From Heracleum sosnowskyi (lineage: Eukaryota > Streptophyta > Magnoliopsida > Apiales > Apiaceae): a stretch of 64,000 bases of DNA. The number at the start of each line of letters is the position of its first letter. Position 1 is the stretch's first letter. Of this stretch, positions 37,227-50,368 are shown one piece after another. The stretch is from NCBI GenBank assembly GCA_030848705.1, contig JAUIZM010000025.1:1798001-1862000 (forward strand), given 5' to 3'. The notes under the pieces were generated by a model. It made no database searches, was not told the DNA's origin, and worked only from the letters and a program-made list of their open reading frames with translations. A program made the position numbers and the translations under genes.

Positions 37227-39999
37227 TCGGAGCAGATACTAGGAGACGCCCGATTACGTTTACTTCTAAAGGGAGCTATACAAGGAAAATGGAGAAAAAT
37301 TGAAGCGGGCCGGTTTGTGGATATTTTCTCGTAGTGTGACCCTATGGGTTTATAGAATTGTAGAAAAGTTCATTTGGGGCTGTCTGTGCCTGAATCGGAG
37401 CAGATACCAGGAGACGCCCGATTACGTTTACCTCTAAAGGGAGCTATACAAGGAAAATGGGGAAAAATTGACGCGGGCCGTTTTGTAGATATTTTCTCGT
37501 AGTTTGACCCTATGGGTTTATAGAGTTGCAGAAAACTTCATTTGCGGCTGTCCGTGCCTGAATCGGAGCAGATACGAGGAGACGCCCGATTACGTTTACT
37601 TCTAAAGGGAGCTATACAAGGAAAATGGAGAAAAATTGAAGCGGGCCGGTTTGTGGATATTTTCTCGTAGTGTGACCCTATTGGTTTATAGAATTGCATA
37701 AAAGTTCATTTGGGGCTGTCTGTGCCTGAATCGGAGCAGATACCAGGAGACGCCCGATTACGTTTACCTCTAAAGGGAACTATACAAGGAAAATGGGGAA
37801 AAATTGATGCGGGCCGTTTTTTAGATATTTTCTCGTAGTTTGACCCTATGGGTTTATAGAGTTGCAGAAAACTTCATTTGCGGCTGTCCGTGCCTGAATC
37901 GGAGCAGATACGAGGAGACGCCCGATTACGTTTACTTCTAAAGGGAGCTATACAAGGAAAATGGAGAAAAATTGAAGCGGGCCGGTTTGTGGATATTTTC
38001 TCGTAGTGTGACCCTATTGGTTTATAGAATTGCAGAAAAGTTCATTTGGGGCTGTCTGTGCCTGAATCGGAGCAGATACCAGGAGACGCCCGATTACGTT
38101 TACCTCTAAAGGGAGCTATACAAGGAAAATGGGTAAAAATTGAAGGGGGCCATTTTGTTGATATTTTCTCGTAGTTTGACCCTATGGGTTTATAGAGTTG
38201 CAGAAAACTTCATTTGCGGCTGTCCGTGCCTGAATCGGAGCAGATACTAGGAGACGCCCGATTACGTTTACTTCTAAAAGGAGCTATACAAGGAAAATGG
38301 AGAAAAATTGAAGCGGGCCGGTTTGTGGATATTTTCTCGTAGTTTGACCCTATGGGTTTATAGAGTTCCAGAAAACTTCATTTGCGGCTATCCGTGCCTG
38401 AATCGGAGCAGATACCAGGAGACGCCCGATTAGGTTTACTTCTAAAGGGAGCTATACAAGGAAAATGGAGAAAAATTGAAGCGGGCCGGTTTGTGGATAT
38501 TTTCTCGTAGTGTGACCCTATTGGTTTATAGAATTGCAGAAAAGTTCATTTGGGGCTGTCTGTGCCTGAATCGGAGCAGATACCAGGAGACGCCCGATTA
38601 CGTTTACTTCTAAAGGGAGCTATACAAGAAAAATGGGGAAAAATTGAAGCGGGCCCTTTTGTAGATATTTTCTCGTAGTTTGACCCTATGGGTTTATAGA
38701 GTTGCAGAAAACTTCATTTGCGGCTATCCGTGCCTGAATCGGAGCAGATACCAGGAGACGCCCGATTACGTTTACTTCTAAAGGGAGCTATACGAGAAAA
38801 ATGGAGAAAAATTGAAGCGGGCCGGTTTGTGGATATTTTCTCGTAGTGTGACCCTTTGGGTTTATAGAATTGCAGAAAAGTTCATTTGGGGCTGTCTGTG
38901 CCTGAATCGGAGCAGATACCAGGAGACGCCCGATTACGTTTACCTCTAAAGGGAGCTATACAAGGAAAATGGGTAAAAATTGAAGCGGGCCATTTTGTTG
39001 ATATTTTCTCGTAGTTTGACCCTATGGGTTTATAGAGTTGCAGAAAACTTCATTTGCGGCTGTACGTGCCTGAATCGGAGCAGATACTAGGAGACGCCCG
39101 ATTACGTTTACTTCTAAAGGGAGCTATACAAGGAAAATGGAGAAAAATTGAAGCGGGCCGGTTTGTGGATATTTTCTCGTAGTGTGACCCTATGGGTTTA
39201 TAGAATTGTAGAAAAGTTCATTTGGGGCTGTCTGTGCCTGAATCGGAGCAGATACCAGGAGACGCCCGATTACGTTTACCTCTAAAGGGAGCTATACAAG
39301 GAAAATGGGGAAAAATTGACGCGGGCCGTTTTGTAGATATTTTCTCGTAGTTTGACCCTATAGGTTTATAGAGTTGCAGAAAACTTCATTTGCGGCTGTC
39401 CGTGCCTGAATCGGAGCAGATACGAGGAGACGCCCGATTAGGTTTACTTCTAAAGGGAGCTATACAAGGAAAATGGAGAAAAATTGAAGCGGGCCGGTTT
39501 GTGGATATTTTCTCGTAGTGTGACCCTATTGGTTTATAGAATTGCAGAAAAGTTCATTTGGGGCTGTCTGTGCCTGAATCGGAGCAGATACCAGGAGACG
39601 CCCGATTACGTTTACCTCTAAAGGGAGCTATACAAGGAAAATGGGGAAAAATTGACGCGGGCCGTTTTGTAGATATTTTCTCGTAGTTTGACCCTATGGG
39701 TTTATAGAGTTGCAGAAAACTTCATTTGCGGCTGTCCGTGCCTGAATCGGAGCAGATACGAGGAGACGCCCGATTACGTTTACTTCTAAAGGGAGCTATA
39801 CAAGGAAAATGGAGAAAAATTGAAGCGGGCCGGTTTGTGGATATTTTCTCGTAGTGTGACCCTATTGGTTTATAGAATTGCAGAAAAGTTCATTTGGGGC
39901 TGTCTGTGCCTGAATCGGAGCAGATACCAGGAGACGCCCGATTACGTTTACCTCTAAAGGGAACTATACAAGGAAAATGGGGAAAAATTGATGCGGGCC

Positions 40000-42900
40000 G
40001 TTTTGTAGATATTTTCTCGTAGTTTGACCCTATGGGTTTATAGAGTTGCAGAAAACTTCATTTGCGGCTGTCCGTGCCTGAATCGGAGCAGATACGAGGA
40101 GACGCCCGATTACGTTTACTTCTAAAGGGAGCTATACAAGGAAAATGGAGAAAAATTGAAGCGGGCCGGTTTGTGGATATTTTCTCGTAGTGTGACCCTA
40201 TTGGTTTATAGAATTGCAGAAAAGTTCATTTGGGGCTGTCTGTGCCTGAATCGGAGCAGATACCAGGAGACGCCCGATTACGTTTACCTCTAAAGGGAGC
40301 TATACAAGGAAAATGGGTAAAAATTGAAGGGGGCCATTTTGTTGATATTTTCTCGTAGTTTGACCCTATGGGTTTATAGAGTTGCAGAAAACTTCATTTG
40401 CGGCTGTCCGTGCCTGAATCGGAGCAGATACTAGGAGACGCCCGATTACGTTTACTTCTAAAAGGAGCTATACAAGGAAAATGGAGAAAAATTGAAGCGG
40501 GCCGGTTTGTGGATATTTTCTCGTAGTTTGACCCTATGGGTTTATAGAGTTCCAGAAAACTTCATTTGCGGCTATCCGTGCCTGAATCGGAGCAGATACC
40601 AGGAGACGCCCGATTACGTTTACTTCTAAAGGGAGCTATACGAGAAAAATGGATAAAAATTGTAGCGGGCCGGTTTGTGGATATTTTCTCGTAATGTGAC
40701 CCTTTGGGTTTATAGAATTGCAGAAAAGTTCATTTGGGGCTGTCTGTGCCTGAATCGGAGCAGATACCAGGAGACGCCCGATTACGTTTACTTCTAAAGG
40801 GAGCTATACAAGAAAAATGGGGAAAAATTGAAGCGGGCCCTTTTGTAGATATTTTCTCGTAGTTTGACCCTATGGGTTTATAGAGTTGCAGAAAACTTCA
40901 TTTGCGGCTATCCGTGCCTGAATCGGAGCAGATACCAGGAGACGCCCGATTACGTTTACTTCTAAAGGGAGCTATACGAGAAAAATGGAGAAAAATTGAA
41001 GCGGGCCGGTTTGTGGATATTTTCTCGTAGTGTGACCCTTTGGGTTTATAGAATTGCAGAAAAGTTCATTTGGGGCTGTCTGTGCCTGAATCGGAGCAGA
41101 TACCAGGAGACGCCCGATTACGTTTACCTCTAAAGGGAGCTATACAAGGAAAATGGGTAAAAATTGAAGCGGGCCATTTTGTTGATATTTTCTCGTAGTT
41201 TGACCCTATGGGTTTATAGAGTTGCAGAAAACTTCATTTGCGGCTGTACGTGCCTGAATCGGAGCAGATACTAGGAGACGCCCGATTACGTTTACTTCTA
41301 AAGGGAGCTATACAAGGAAAATGGAGAAAAATTGAAGCGGGCCGGTTTGTGGATATTTTCTCGTAGTGTGACCCTATGGGTTTATAGAATTGTAGAAAAG
41401 TTCATTTGGGGCTGTCTGTGCCTGAATCGGAGCAGATACCAGGAGACGCCCGATTACGTTTACCTCTAAAGGGAGCTATACAAGGAAAATGGGGAAAAAT
41501 TGACGCGGGCTGTTTTGTAGATATTTTCTCGTAGTTTGACCCTATGGGTTTATAGAGTTGCAGAAAACTTCATTTGCGGCTGTCCGTGCCTGAATCGGAG
41601 CAGATACGAGGAGACGCCCGATTACGTTTACTTCTAAAGGGAGCTATACAAGGAAAATGGAGAAAAATTGAAGCGGGCCGGTTTGTGGATATTTTCTCGT
41701 AGTGTGACCCTATTGGTTTATAGAATTGCAGAAAAGTTCATTTGGGGCTGTCTGTGCCTGAATCGGAGCAGATACCAGGAGACGCCCGATTACGTTTACC
41801 TCTAAAGGGAGCTATACAAGGAAAATGGGGAAAAATTGACGCGGGCCGTTTTGTAGATATTTTCTCGTAGTTTGACCCTATGGGTTTATAGAGTTGCAGA
41901 AAACTTCATTTGCGGCTGTCCGTGCCTGAATCGGAGCAGATACGAGGAGACGCCCGATTACGTTTACTTCTAAAGGGAGCTATACAAGGAAAATGGAGAA
42001 AAATTGAAGCGGGCCGGTTTGTGGATATTTTCTCGTAGTGTGACCCTATTGGTTTATAGAATTGCAGAAAAGTTCATTTGGGGCTGTCTGTGCCTGAATC
42101 GGAGCAGATACCAAGAGACGCCCGATTACGTTTACCTCTAAAGGGAGCTATACAAGGAAAATGGGTAAAAATTGAAGGGGGCCATTTTGTTGATATTTTC
42201 TCGTAGTTTGACCCTATGGGTTTATAGAGTTGCAGAAAACTTCATTTGCGGCTGTCCGTGCCTGAATCGGAGCAGATACTAGGAGACGCCCGATTACGTT
42301 TACTTCTAAAAGGAGCTATACAAGGAAAATGGAGAAAAATTGAAGCGGGCCGGTTTGTGGATATTTTCTCGTAGTTTGACCCTATGGGTTTATAGAGTTG
42401 CAGAAAACTTCATTTGCGGCTATCCGTGCCTGAATCGGAGCAGATACCAGGAGACGCCCGATTACGTTTACTTCTAAAGGGAGCTATACGAGAAAAATGG
42501 ATAAAAATTGTAGCGGCCCGGTTTGTGGATATTTTCTCGTAATGTGACCCTTTGGGTTTATAGAATTGCAGAAAAGTTCATTTGGGGCTGTCTGTGCCTG
42601 AATCGGAGCAGATACCAGGAGACGCCCGATTACGTTTACTTCTAAAGGGAGCTATACAAGAAAAATGGGGAAAAATTGAAGCGGGCCCTTTTGTAGATAT
42701 TTTCTCGTAGTTTGACCCTATGGGTTTATAGAGTTGCAGAAAACTTCATTTGCGGCTATCCGTGCCTGAATCGGAGCAGATACCAGGAGACGCCCGATTA
42801 CGTTTACTTCTAAAGGGAGCTATACGAGAAAAATGGAGAAAAATTGAAGCGGGCCGGTTTGTGGATATTTTCTCGTAGTGTGACCCTTTGGGTTTATAGA

Positions 42901-45900
42901 ATTGCAGAAAAGTTCATTTGGGGCTGTCTGTGCCTGAATCGGAGCAGATACCAGGAGACGCCCGATTACGTTTACCTCTAAAGGGAGCTATACAAGGAAA
43001 ATGGGTAAAAATTGAAGGGGGCCATTTTGTTGATATTTTCTCGTAGTTTGACCCTATGGGTTTATAGAGTTGCAGAAAACTTCATTTGCGGCTGTCCGTG
43101 CCTGAATCGGAGCAGATACTAGGAGACGCCCGATTACGTTTACTTCTAAAAGGAGCTATACAAGGAAAATGGAGAAAAATTGAAGCGGGCCGGTTTGTGG
43201 ATATTTTCTCGTAGTTTGACCCTATGGGTTTATAGAGTTCCAGAAAACTTCATTTGCGGCTATCCGTGCCTGAATCGGAGCAGATACCAGGAGACGCCCG
43301 ATTACGTTTACTTCTAAAGGGAGCTATACGAGAAAAATGGATAAAAATTGTAGCGGGCCGGTTTGTGGATATTTTCTCGTAATGTGACCCTTTGGGTTTA
43401 TAGAATTGCAGAAAAGTTCATTTGGGGCTGTCTGTGCCTGAATCGGAGCAGATACCAGGAGACGCCCGATTACGTTTACTTCTAAAGGGAGCTATACAAG
43501 AAAAATGGGGAAAAATTGAAGCGGGCCCTTTTGTAGATATTTTCTCGTAGTTTGACCCTATGGGTTTATAGAGTTGCAGAAAACTTCATTTGCGGCTATC
43601 CGTGCCTGAATCGGAGCAGATACCAGGAGACGCCCGATTACGTTTACTTCTAAAGGGAGCTATACGAGAAAAATGGAGAAAAATTGAAGCGGGCCGGTTT
43701 GTGGATATTTTCTCGTAGTGTGACCCTTTGGGTTTATAGAATTGCAGAAAAGTTCATTTGGGGCTGTCTGTGCCTGAATCGGAGCAGATACCAGGAGACG
43801 CCCGATTACGTTTACCTCTAAAGGGAGCTATACAAGGAAAATGGGTAAAAATTGAAGCGGGCCATTTTGTTGATATTTTCTCGTAGTTTGACCCTATGGG
43901 TTTATAGAGTTGCAGAAAACTTCATTTGCGGCTGTACGTGCCTGAATCGGAGCAGATACTAGGAGACGCCCGATTACGTTTACTTCTAAAGGGAGCTATA
44001 CAAGGAAAATGGAGAAAAATTGAAGCGGGCCGGTTTGTGGATATTTTCTCGTAGTGTGACCCTATGGGTTTATAGAATTGTAGAAAAGTTCATTTGGGGC
44101 TGTCTGTGCCTGAATCGGAGCAGATACCAGGAGACGCCCGATTACGTTTACCTCTAAAGGGAGCTATACAAGGAAAATGGGGAAAAATTGACGCGGGCCG
44201 TTTTGTAGATATTTTCTCGTAGTTTGACCCTATGGGTTTATAGAGTTGCAGAAAACTTCATTTGCGGCTGTCCGTGCCTGAATCGGAGCAGATACGAGGA
44301 GACGCCCGATTACGTTTACTTCTAAAGCGAGCTATACAAGGAAAATGGAGAAAAATTGAAGCGGGCCGGTTTGTGGATATTTTCTCGTAGTGTGACCCTA
44401 TTGGTTTATAGAATTGCAGAAAAGTTCATTTGGGGCTGTCTGTGCCTGAATCGGAGCAGATACCAGGAGACGCCCGATTACGTTTACCTCTAAAGGGAGC
44501 TATACAAGGAAAATGGGGAAAAATTGACGCGGGCCGTTTTGTAGATATTTTCTCGTAGTTTGACCCTATGGGTTTATAGAGTTGCAGAAAACTTCATTTG
44601 CGGCTGTCCGTGCCTGAATCGGAGCAGATACGAGGAGACGCCCGATTACGTTTACTTCTAAAGGGAGCTATACAAGGAAAATGGAGAAAAATTGAAGCGG
44701 GCCGGTTTGTGGATATTTTCTCGTAGTGTGACCCTATTGGTTTATAGAATTGCAGAAAAGTTCATTTGGGGCTGTCTGTGCCTGAATCGGAGCAGATACC
44801 AGGAGACGCCCGATTACGTTTACCTCTAAAGGGAGCTATACAAGGAAAATGGGTAAAAATTGAAGGGGGCCATTTTGTTGATATTTTCTCGTAGTTTGAC
44901 CCTATGGGTTTATAGAGTTGCAGAAAACTTCATTTGCGGCTGTCCGTGCCTGAATCGGAGCAGATACTAGGAGACGCCCGATTACGTTTACTTCTAAAAG
45001 GAGCTATACAAGGAAAATGGAGAAAAATTGAAGCGGGCCGGTTTGTGGATATTTTCTCGTAGTTTGACCCTATGGGTTTATAGAGTTCCAGAAAACTTCA
45101 TTTGCGGCTATCCGTGCCTGAATCGGAGCAGATACCAGGAGACGCCCGATTACGTTTACTTCTAAAGGGAGCTATACGAGAAAAATGGATAAAAATTGTA
45201 GCGGGCCGGTTTGTGGATATTTTCTCGTAATGTGACCCTTTGGGTTTATAGAATTGCAGAAAAGTTCATTTGGGGCTGTCTGTGCCTGAATCGGAGCAGA
45301 TACCAGGAGACGCCCGATTACGTTTACTTCTAAAGGGAGCTATACAAGAAAAATGGGGAAAAATTGAAGCGGGCCCTTTTGTAGATATTTTCTCGTAGTT
45401 TGACCCTATGGGTTTATAGAGTTGCAGAAAACTTCATTTGCGGCTATCCGTGCCTGAATCGGAGCAGATACCAGGAGACGCCCGATTACGTTTACTTCTA
45501 AAGGGAGCTATACGAGAAAAATGGAGAAAAATTGAAGCGGGCCGGTTTGTGGATATTTTCTCGTAGTGTGACCCTTTGGGTTTATAGAATTGCAGAAAAG
45601 TTCATTTGGGGCTGTCTGTGCCTGAATCGGAGCAGATACCAGGAGACGCCCGATTACGTTTACCTCTAAAGGGAGCTATACAAGGAAAATGGGTAAAAAT
45701 TGAAGCGGGCCATTTTGTTGATATTTTCTCGTAGTTTGACCCTATGGGTTTATAGAGTTGCAGAAAACTTCATTTGCGGCTGTACGTGCCTGAATCGGAG
45801 CAGATACTAGGAGACGCCCGATTACGTTTACTTCTAAAGGGAGCTATACAAGGAAAATGGAGAAAAATTGAAGCGGGCCGGTTTGTGGATATTTTCTCGT

Positions 45901-47545
45901 AGTGTGACCCTATGGGTTTATAGAATTGTAGAAAAGTTCATTTGGGGCTGTCTGTGCCTGAATCGGAGCAGATACCAGGAGACGCCCGATTACGTTTACC
46001 TCTAAAGGGAGCTATACAAGGAAAATGGGGAAAAATTGACGCGGGCCGTTTTGTAGATATTTTCTCGTAGTTTGACCCTATGGGTTTATAGAGTTGCAGA
46101 AAACTTCATTTGCGGCTGTCCGTGCCTGAATCGGAGCAGATACGAGGAGACGCCCGATTACGTTTACTTCTAAAGGGAGCTATACAAGGAAAATGGAGAA
46201 AAATTGAAGCGGGCCGGTTTGTGGATATTTTCTCGTAGTGTGACCCTATTGGTTTATAGAATTGCAGAAAAGTTCATTTGGGGCTGTCTGTGCCTGAATC
46301 GGAGCAGATACCAGGAGACGCCCGATTACGTTTACCTCTAAAGGGAGCTATACAAGGAAAATGGGGAAAAATTGACGCGGGCCGTTTTGTAGATATTTTC
46401 TCGTAGTTTGACCCTATGGGTTTATAGAGTTGCAGAAAACTTCATTTGCGGCTGTCCGTGCCTGAATCGGAGCAGATACGAGGAGACGCCCGATTACGTT
46501 TACTTCTAAAGGGAGCTATACAAGGAAAATGGAGAAAAATTGAAGCGGGCCGGTTTGTGGATATTTTCTCGTAGTGTGACCCTATTGGTTTATAGAATTG
46601 CAGAAAAGTTCATTTGGGGCTGTCTGTGCCTGAATCGGAGCAGATACCAAGAGACGCCCGATTACGTTTACCTCTAAAGGGAGCTATACAAGAAAAATGG
46701 GTAAAAATTGAAGGGGGCCATTTTGTTGATATTTTCTCGTAGTTTGACCCTATGGGTTTATAGAGTTGCAGAAAACTTCATTTGCGGCTGTCCGTGCCTG
46801 AATCGGAGCAGATACTAGGAGACGCCCGATTACGTTTACTTCTAAAAGGAGCTATACAAGGAAAATGGAGAAAAATTGAAGCGGGCCGGTTTGTGGATAT
46901 TTTCTCGTAGTTTGACCCTATGGGTTTATAGAGTTGCAGAAAACTTCATTTGCGGCTATCCGTGCCTGAATCGGAGCAGATACCAGGAGACGCCCGATTA
47001 CGTTTACTTCTAAAGGGAGCTATACGAGAAAAATGGATAAAAATTGTAGCGGCCCGGTTTGTGGATATTTTCTCGTAATGTGACCCTTTGGGTTTATAGA
47101 ATTGCAGAAAAGTTCATTTGGGGCTGTCTGTGCCTGAATCGGAGCAGATACCAGGAGACGCCCGATTACGTTTACTTCTAAAGGGAGCTATACAAGAAAA
47201 ATGGGGAAAAATTGAAGCGGGCCCTTTTGTAGATATTTTCTCGTAGTTTGACCCTATGGGTTTATAGAGTTGCAGAAAACTTCATTTGCGGCTATCCGTG
47301 CCTGAATCGGAGCAGATACCAGGAGACGCCCGATTACGTTTACTTCTAAAGGGAGCTATACGAGAAAAATGGAGAAAAATTGAAGCGGGCCGGTTTGTGG
47401 ATATTTTCTCGTAGTGTGACCCTTTGGGTTTATAGAATTGCAGAAAAGTTCATTTGGGGCTGTCTGTGCCTGAATCGGAGCAGATACCAGGAGACGCCCG
47501 ATTACGTTTACCTCTAAAGGGAGCTATACAAGGAAAATGGGTAAA
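40000..47545 (+). repeat. 4536-bp (27-monomer) displaced duplication with a nested 840-bp expansion
   Basis: Rare variants recur 4536 bp apart: CCAAGAGACG at 42111 and 46647, and TAGCGGCCCGG at 42511 and 47047. The match holds from about 40000 to 43000 against 44540 to 47540 and then fails (GGGGGCC versus GCGGGCC). In the first copy a five-monomer unit (840 bp) is repeated: the AATTGAAGGGG junction ends at 42180 and again at 43020. The limits are approximate. Confidence 0.78.
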
Positions 47546-48862
47546 AATTGAAGCGGGCCATTTTGTTGATATTTTCTCGTAGTTTGACCCTATGGGTTTA
47601 TAGAGTTGCAGAAAACTTCATTTGCGGCTGTACGTGCCTGAATCGGAGCAGATACTAGGAGACGCCCGATTACGTTTACTTCTAAAGGGAGCTATACAAG
47701 GAAAATGGAGAAAAATTGAAGCGGGCCGGTTTGTGGATATTTTCTCGTAGTGTGACCCTATGGGTTTATAGAATTGTAGAAAAGTTCATTTGGGGCTGTC
47801 TGTGCCTGAATCGGAGCAGATACCAGGAGACGCCCGATTACGTTTACCTCTAAAGGGAGCTATACAAGGAAAATGGGGAAAAATTGACGCGGGCCGTTTT
47901 GTAGATATTTTCTCGTAGTTTGTCCCTATGGGTTTATAGAGTTGCAGAAAACTTCATTTGCGGCTGTCCGTGCCTGAATCGGAGCAGATACGAGGAGACG
48001 CCCGATTACGTTTACTTCTAAAGGGAGCTATACAAGGAAAATGGAGAAAAATTGAAGCGGGCCGGTTTGTGGATATTTTCTCGTAGTGTGACCCTATTGG
48101 TTTATAGAATTGCAGAAAAGTTCATTTGGGGCTGTCTGTGCCTGAATCGGAGCAGATACCAGGAGACGCCCGATTACGTTTACCTCTAAAGGGAGCTATA
48201 CAAGGAAAATGGGGAAAAATTGACGCGGGCCGTTTTGTAGATATTTTCTCGTAGTTTGACCCTATGGGTTTATAGAGTTGCAGAAAACTTCATTTGCGGC
48301 TGTCCATGCCTGAATCGGAGCAGATACGAGGAGACGCCCGATTACGTTTACTTCTAAAGGGAGCTATACAAGGAAAATGGAGAAAAATTGAAGCGGGCCG
48401 GTTTGTGGATATTTTCTCGTAGTGTGACCCTATTGGTTTATAGAATTGCAGAAAAGTTCATTTGGGGCTGTCTGTGCCTGAATCGGAGCAGATACCAGGA
48501 GACGCCCGATTACGTTTACCTCTAAAGGGAGCTATACAAGGAAAATGGGTAAAAATTGAAGGGGGCCATTTTGTTGATATTTTCTCGTAGTTTGACCCTA
48601 TGGGTTTATAGAGTTGCAGAAAACTTCATTTGCGGCTGTCCGTGCCTGAATCGGAGCAGATACTAGGAGACGCCCGATTACGTTTACTTCTAAATGGAGC
48701 TATACAAGGAAAATGGAGAAAAATTGAAGCGGGCCGGTTTGTGGATATTTTCTCGTAGTTTGACCCTATGGGTTTATAGAGTTGCAGAAAACTTCATTTG
48801 CGGCTATCCGTGCCTGAATCGGAGCAGATACCAGGAGACGCCCGATTACGTTTACTTCTAAA

Positions 48863-48867
48863 GGGAG
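48863..48867 (+). repeat. Target site duplication GGGAG, left copy
   Basis: Satellite sequence TCTAAAGGGAG ends exactly at the TGATAAG start of the 5' LTR. The same five bases, GGGAG, follow the outer LTR at 61422-61426. Five base pairs is the usual target duplication for Ty3/gypsy integrases. Confidence 0.9.
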
Positions 48868-50241
48868 TGATAAGTGTGTGCTTTATCTATATATTGTCCC
48901 TATATTTAAGTTATTTTGTATTGATTTGGATTTTTATTTAATAAATTATATTGTTTTATTGTAGGTATCTAGGAGTTTTAATAAAGGAAGGCTTGGAGTT
49001 TAAAAGGAAAGAGATGGAGATTTATTTGATTAAAATTCGGATTTTATGACCCACTTGCGCAGTTCACACTGTTTGGGCCATAACTGGAGTTCTATAAGTC
49101 CGATTCAGACGATTCAACAGCCCACAGAAAGATTATGAGAAGAGCTTTATTTTGGAAGTGGCCTTGATATTAAAATCCTGCCGAGTCAGTCCAGAAACAG
49201 AGCCCAACAGTCAGCTACGAATTTCTTTATTGGAATTCAATTCTGATTAGGAAACTCCTTGTATTTTGCATTAAATTATTAAAAATACTTTTATTAGAGA
49301 TATTATTATATACTATTCAGACCTAATCTGAATACATCGTAAGAGAGAGAGATAGACACACAAGGCAGAGAGAAAAAGAAGAAGCTTGAAGAAGGAGATT
49401 CAGCAATTGAAGACGTTCAACTGGAATTGATTTCTTCATCTTTGTGTTTAGAATTCTCTCCTTAACTCTTTTAATTATGTTTATGTGCTATCAAATCTTG
49501 GATTGTTTTGAGACCTTGATTATGAACTAAATTTATATAAGTTGGGATTTTTATGGAACCCTAGTATGGAATTGTTGGTGTTTTGATAAGAAGTATTGTA
49601 TGTAGTTCACAGTTTATTCGTTCAAGTGGATTTCATGATATATTATTTGCTATTGTTTGGCCAACTCTAGTAGATAGTTGAGTTAATTATAATACTGAGA
49701 GGGTTATAGTTAACTGACACAATACTTGAATGGTGCATGCTTATATCTGTTGATATTAATTTTGTGACGGTATAGACATATATTGTTACCTTGCATAACC
49801 GTGTGAAATTGGTGCTTAATCGTATTCTTGAGATTAAATTGGCATAGACATATGTTAGTTTAGTTAATAGAATCTATACCATAGTGATTTCGAGAGAAAC
49901 CTATGATCATTAAAGTTATGGTTAGTAAATTGTGAATTTGCTATAGTATTACACTGCTTTATTACCAACATGAACATATTAGGGGGAAATAATTATCTTG
50001 ACTTATCTTCTCGTATCTAAAACTCTTCCAACTCTCTTTGCTGGTTTAGTTAGTTTATTTAGTTGTTAATTAATTAGTGTTAGTATAAAACCAAAACTTA
50101 TCTTGTGTTCCATAACTGAATTGTTTGATATTACTTGCAATTAATATACAAATACAGTCCTTGAGGAACGAAATCTGGTATTCACTACTATATTACTTGT
50201 TTGCGATTGTGTACACTTGCACATAGGTATTTTACGCAACA
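48868..50241 (+). repeat. 5' LTR (1374 bp)
   Basis: Begins TGATAAGTGTG and ends TTTTACGCAACA, directly before the primer binding site. Positions 48868-50031 match 58206-59369 with a single difference that I could find (T at 48970, A at 58308), which implies a very recent origin of this LTR pair. It is AT-rich, has an AGAGAGAGAG stretch near 49340-49352 and a TATA-like motif upstream of it, and should carry the element promoter. Confidence 0.95.
49306..49313 (+). promoter_or_regulatory. Candidate TATA box of the 5' LTR
   Basis: TTATATAC lies in an AT-rich stretch about 440 bp into the LTR, followed some 30 bp downstream by CATCGTAAGAGAGAG, a plausible transcription start area (U3/R border). 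An identical copy is in the truncated LTR (58644-58651). The outer LTR has a diverged version (ATTATTAGATATAG). The call rests on motif and position only. Confidence 0.4.
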
Positions 50242-50247
50242 AGTTTT

Positions 50248-50265
50248 TGGCGCCGCTGCCGGGGA
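50248..50265 (+). other. Primer binding site (tRNA-Asp type)
   Basis: TGGCGCCGCTGCCGGGGA starts six bases after the 5' LTR. It is complementary to the 3' end of plant tRNA-Asp, with one apparent mismatch (CGCTGCC where the usual Athila-type site has CGTTGCC). This is where minus-strand cDNA synthesis would be primed. A leader of about 100 bp separates it from the first ATG of gag-pol. Confidence 0.88.
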
Positions 50266-50368
50266 CTGTTTTAGTTGTTAATTGTGAAGTCAATTTTCTT
50301 GCAGTTTGGTATTAATTACTTCTGTTCTAACGGGAGTAATAATTGTTTCTTATCAGGCCTCTTTGTGT

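Larger units (their letters stand above)
27181..48867 (+). repeat. Right-domain satellite array, 11-monomer (about 1848 bp) higher-order repeat
   Basis: About 129 monomers with a variant set rare or absent in the left domain: CTATACGAGAAAAATGG, GGTAAAAATTGAAG with CCATTTTGTTGAT, GGCTATCCG, CTGTACGTG, CCCTATTGG, CCCTTTGGG and AGATACGAGG. The marker ATTGTAGCGG with GTAATGTGACCC recurs near 27895, 29406, 31255, 33775, 35623, 40663, 42508, 43350, 45198 and 47045. The spacings are multiples of 168 bp, most often 11 monomers, with 9-, 15-, 30- and 5-monomer derivatives. Copies are nearly identical, indicating strong recent homogenisation. No gene is present. Confidence 0.92.

Noticed and set aside
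1..48867. CRISPR-like array
   Set aside because: The repeats are contiguous 168-bp units without unique spacers, and the context is a plant genome.
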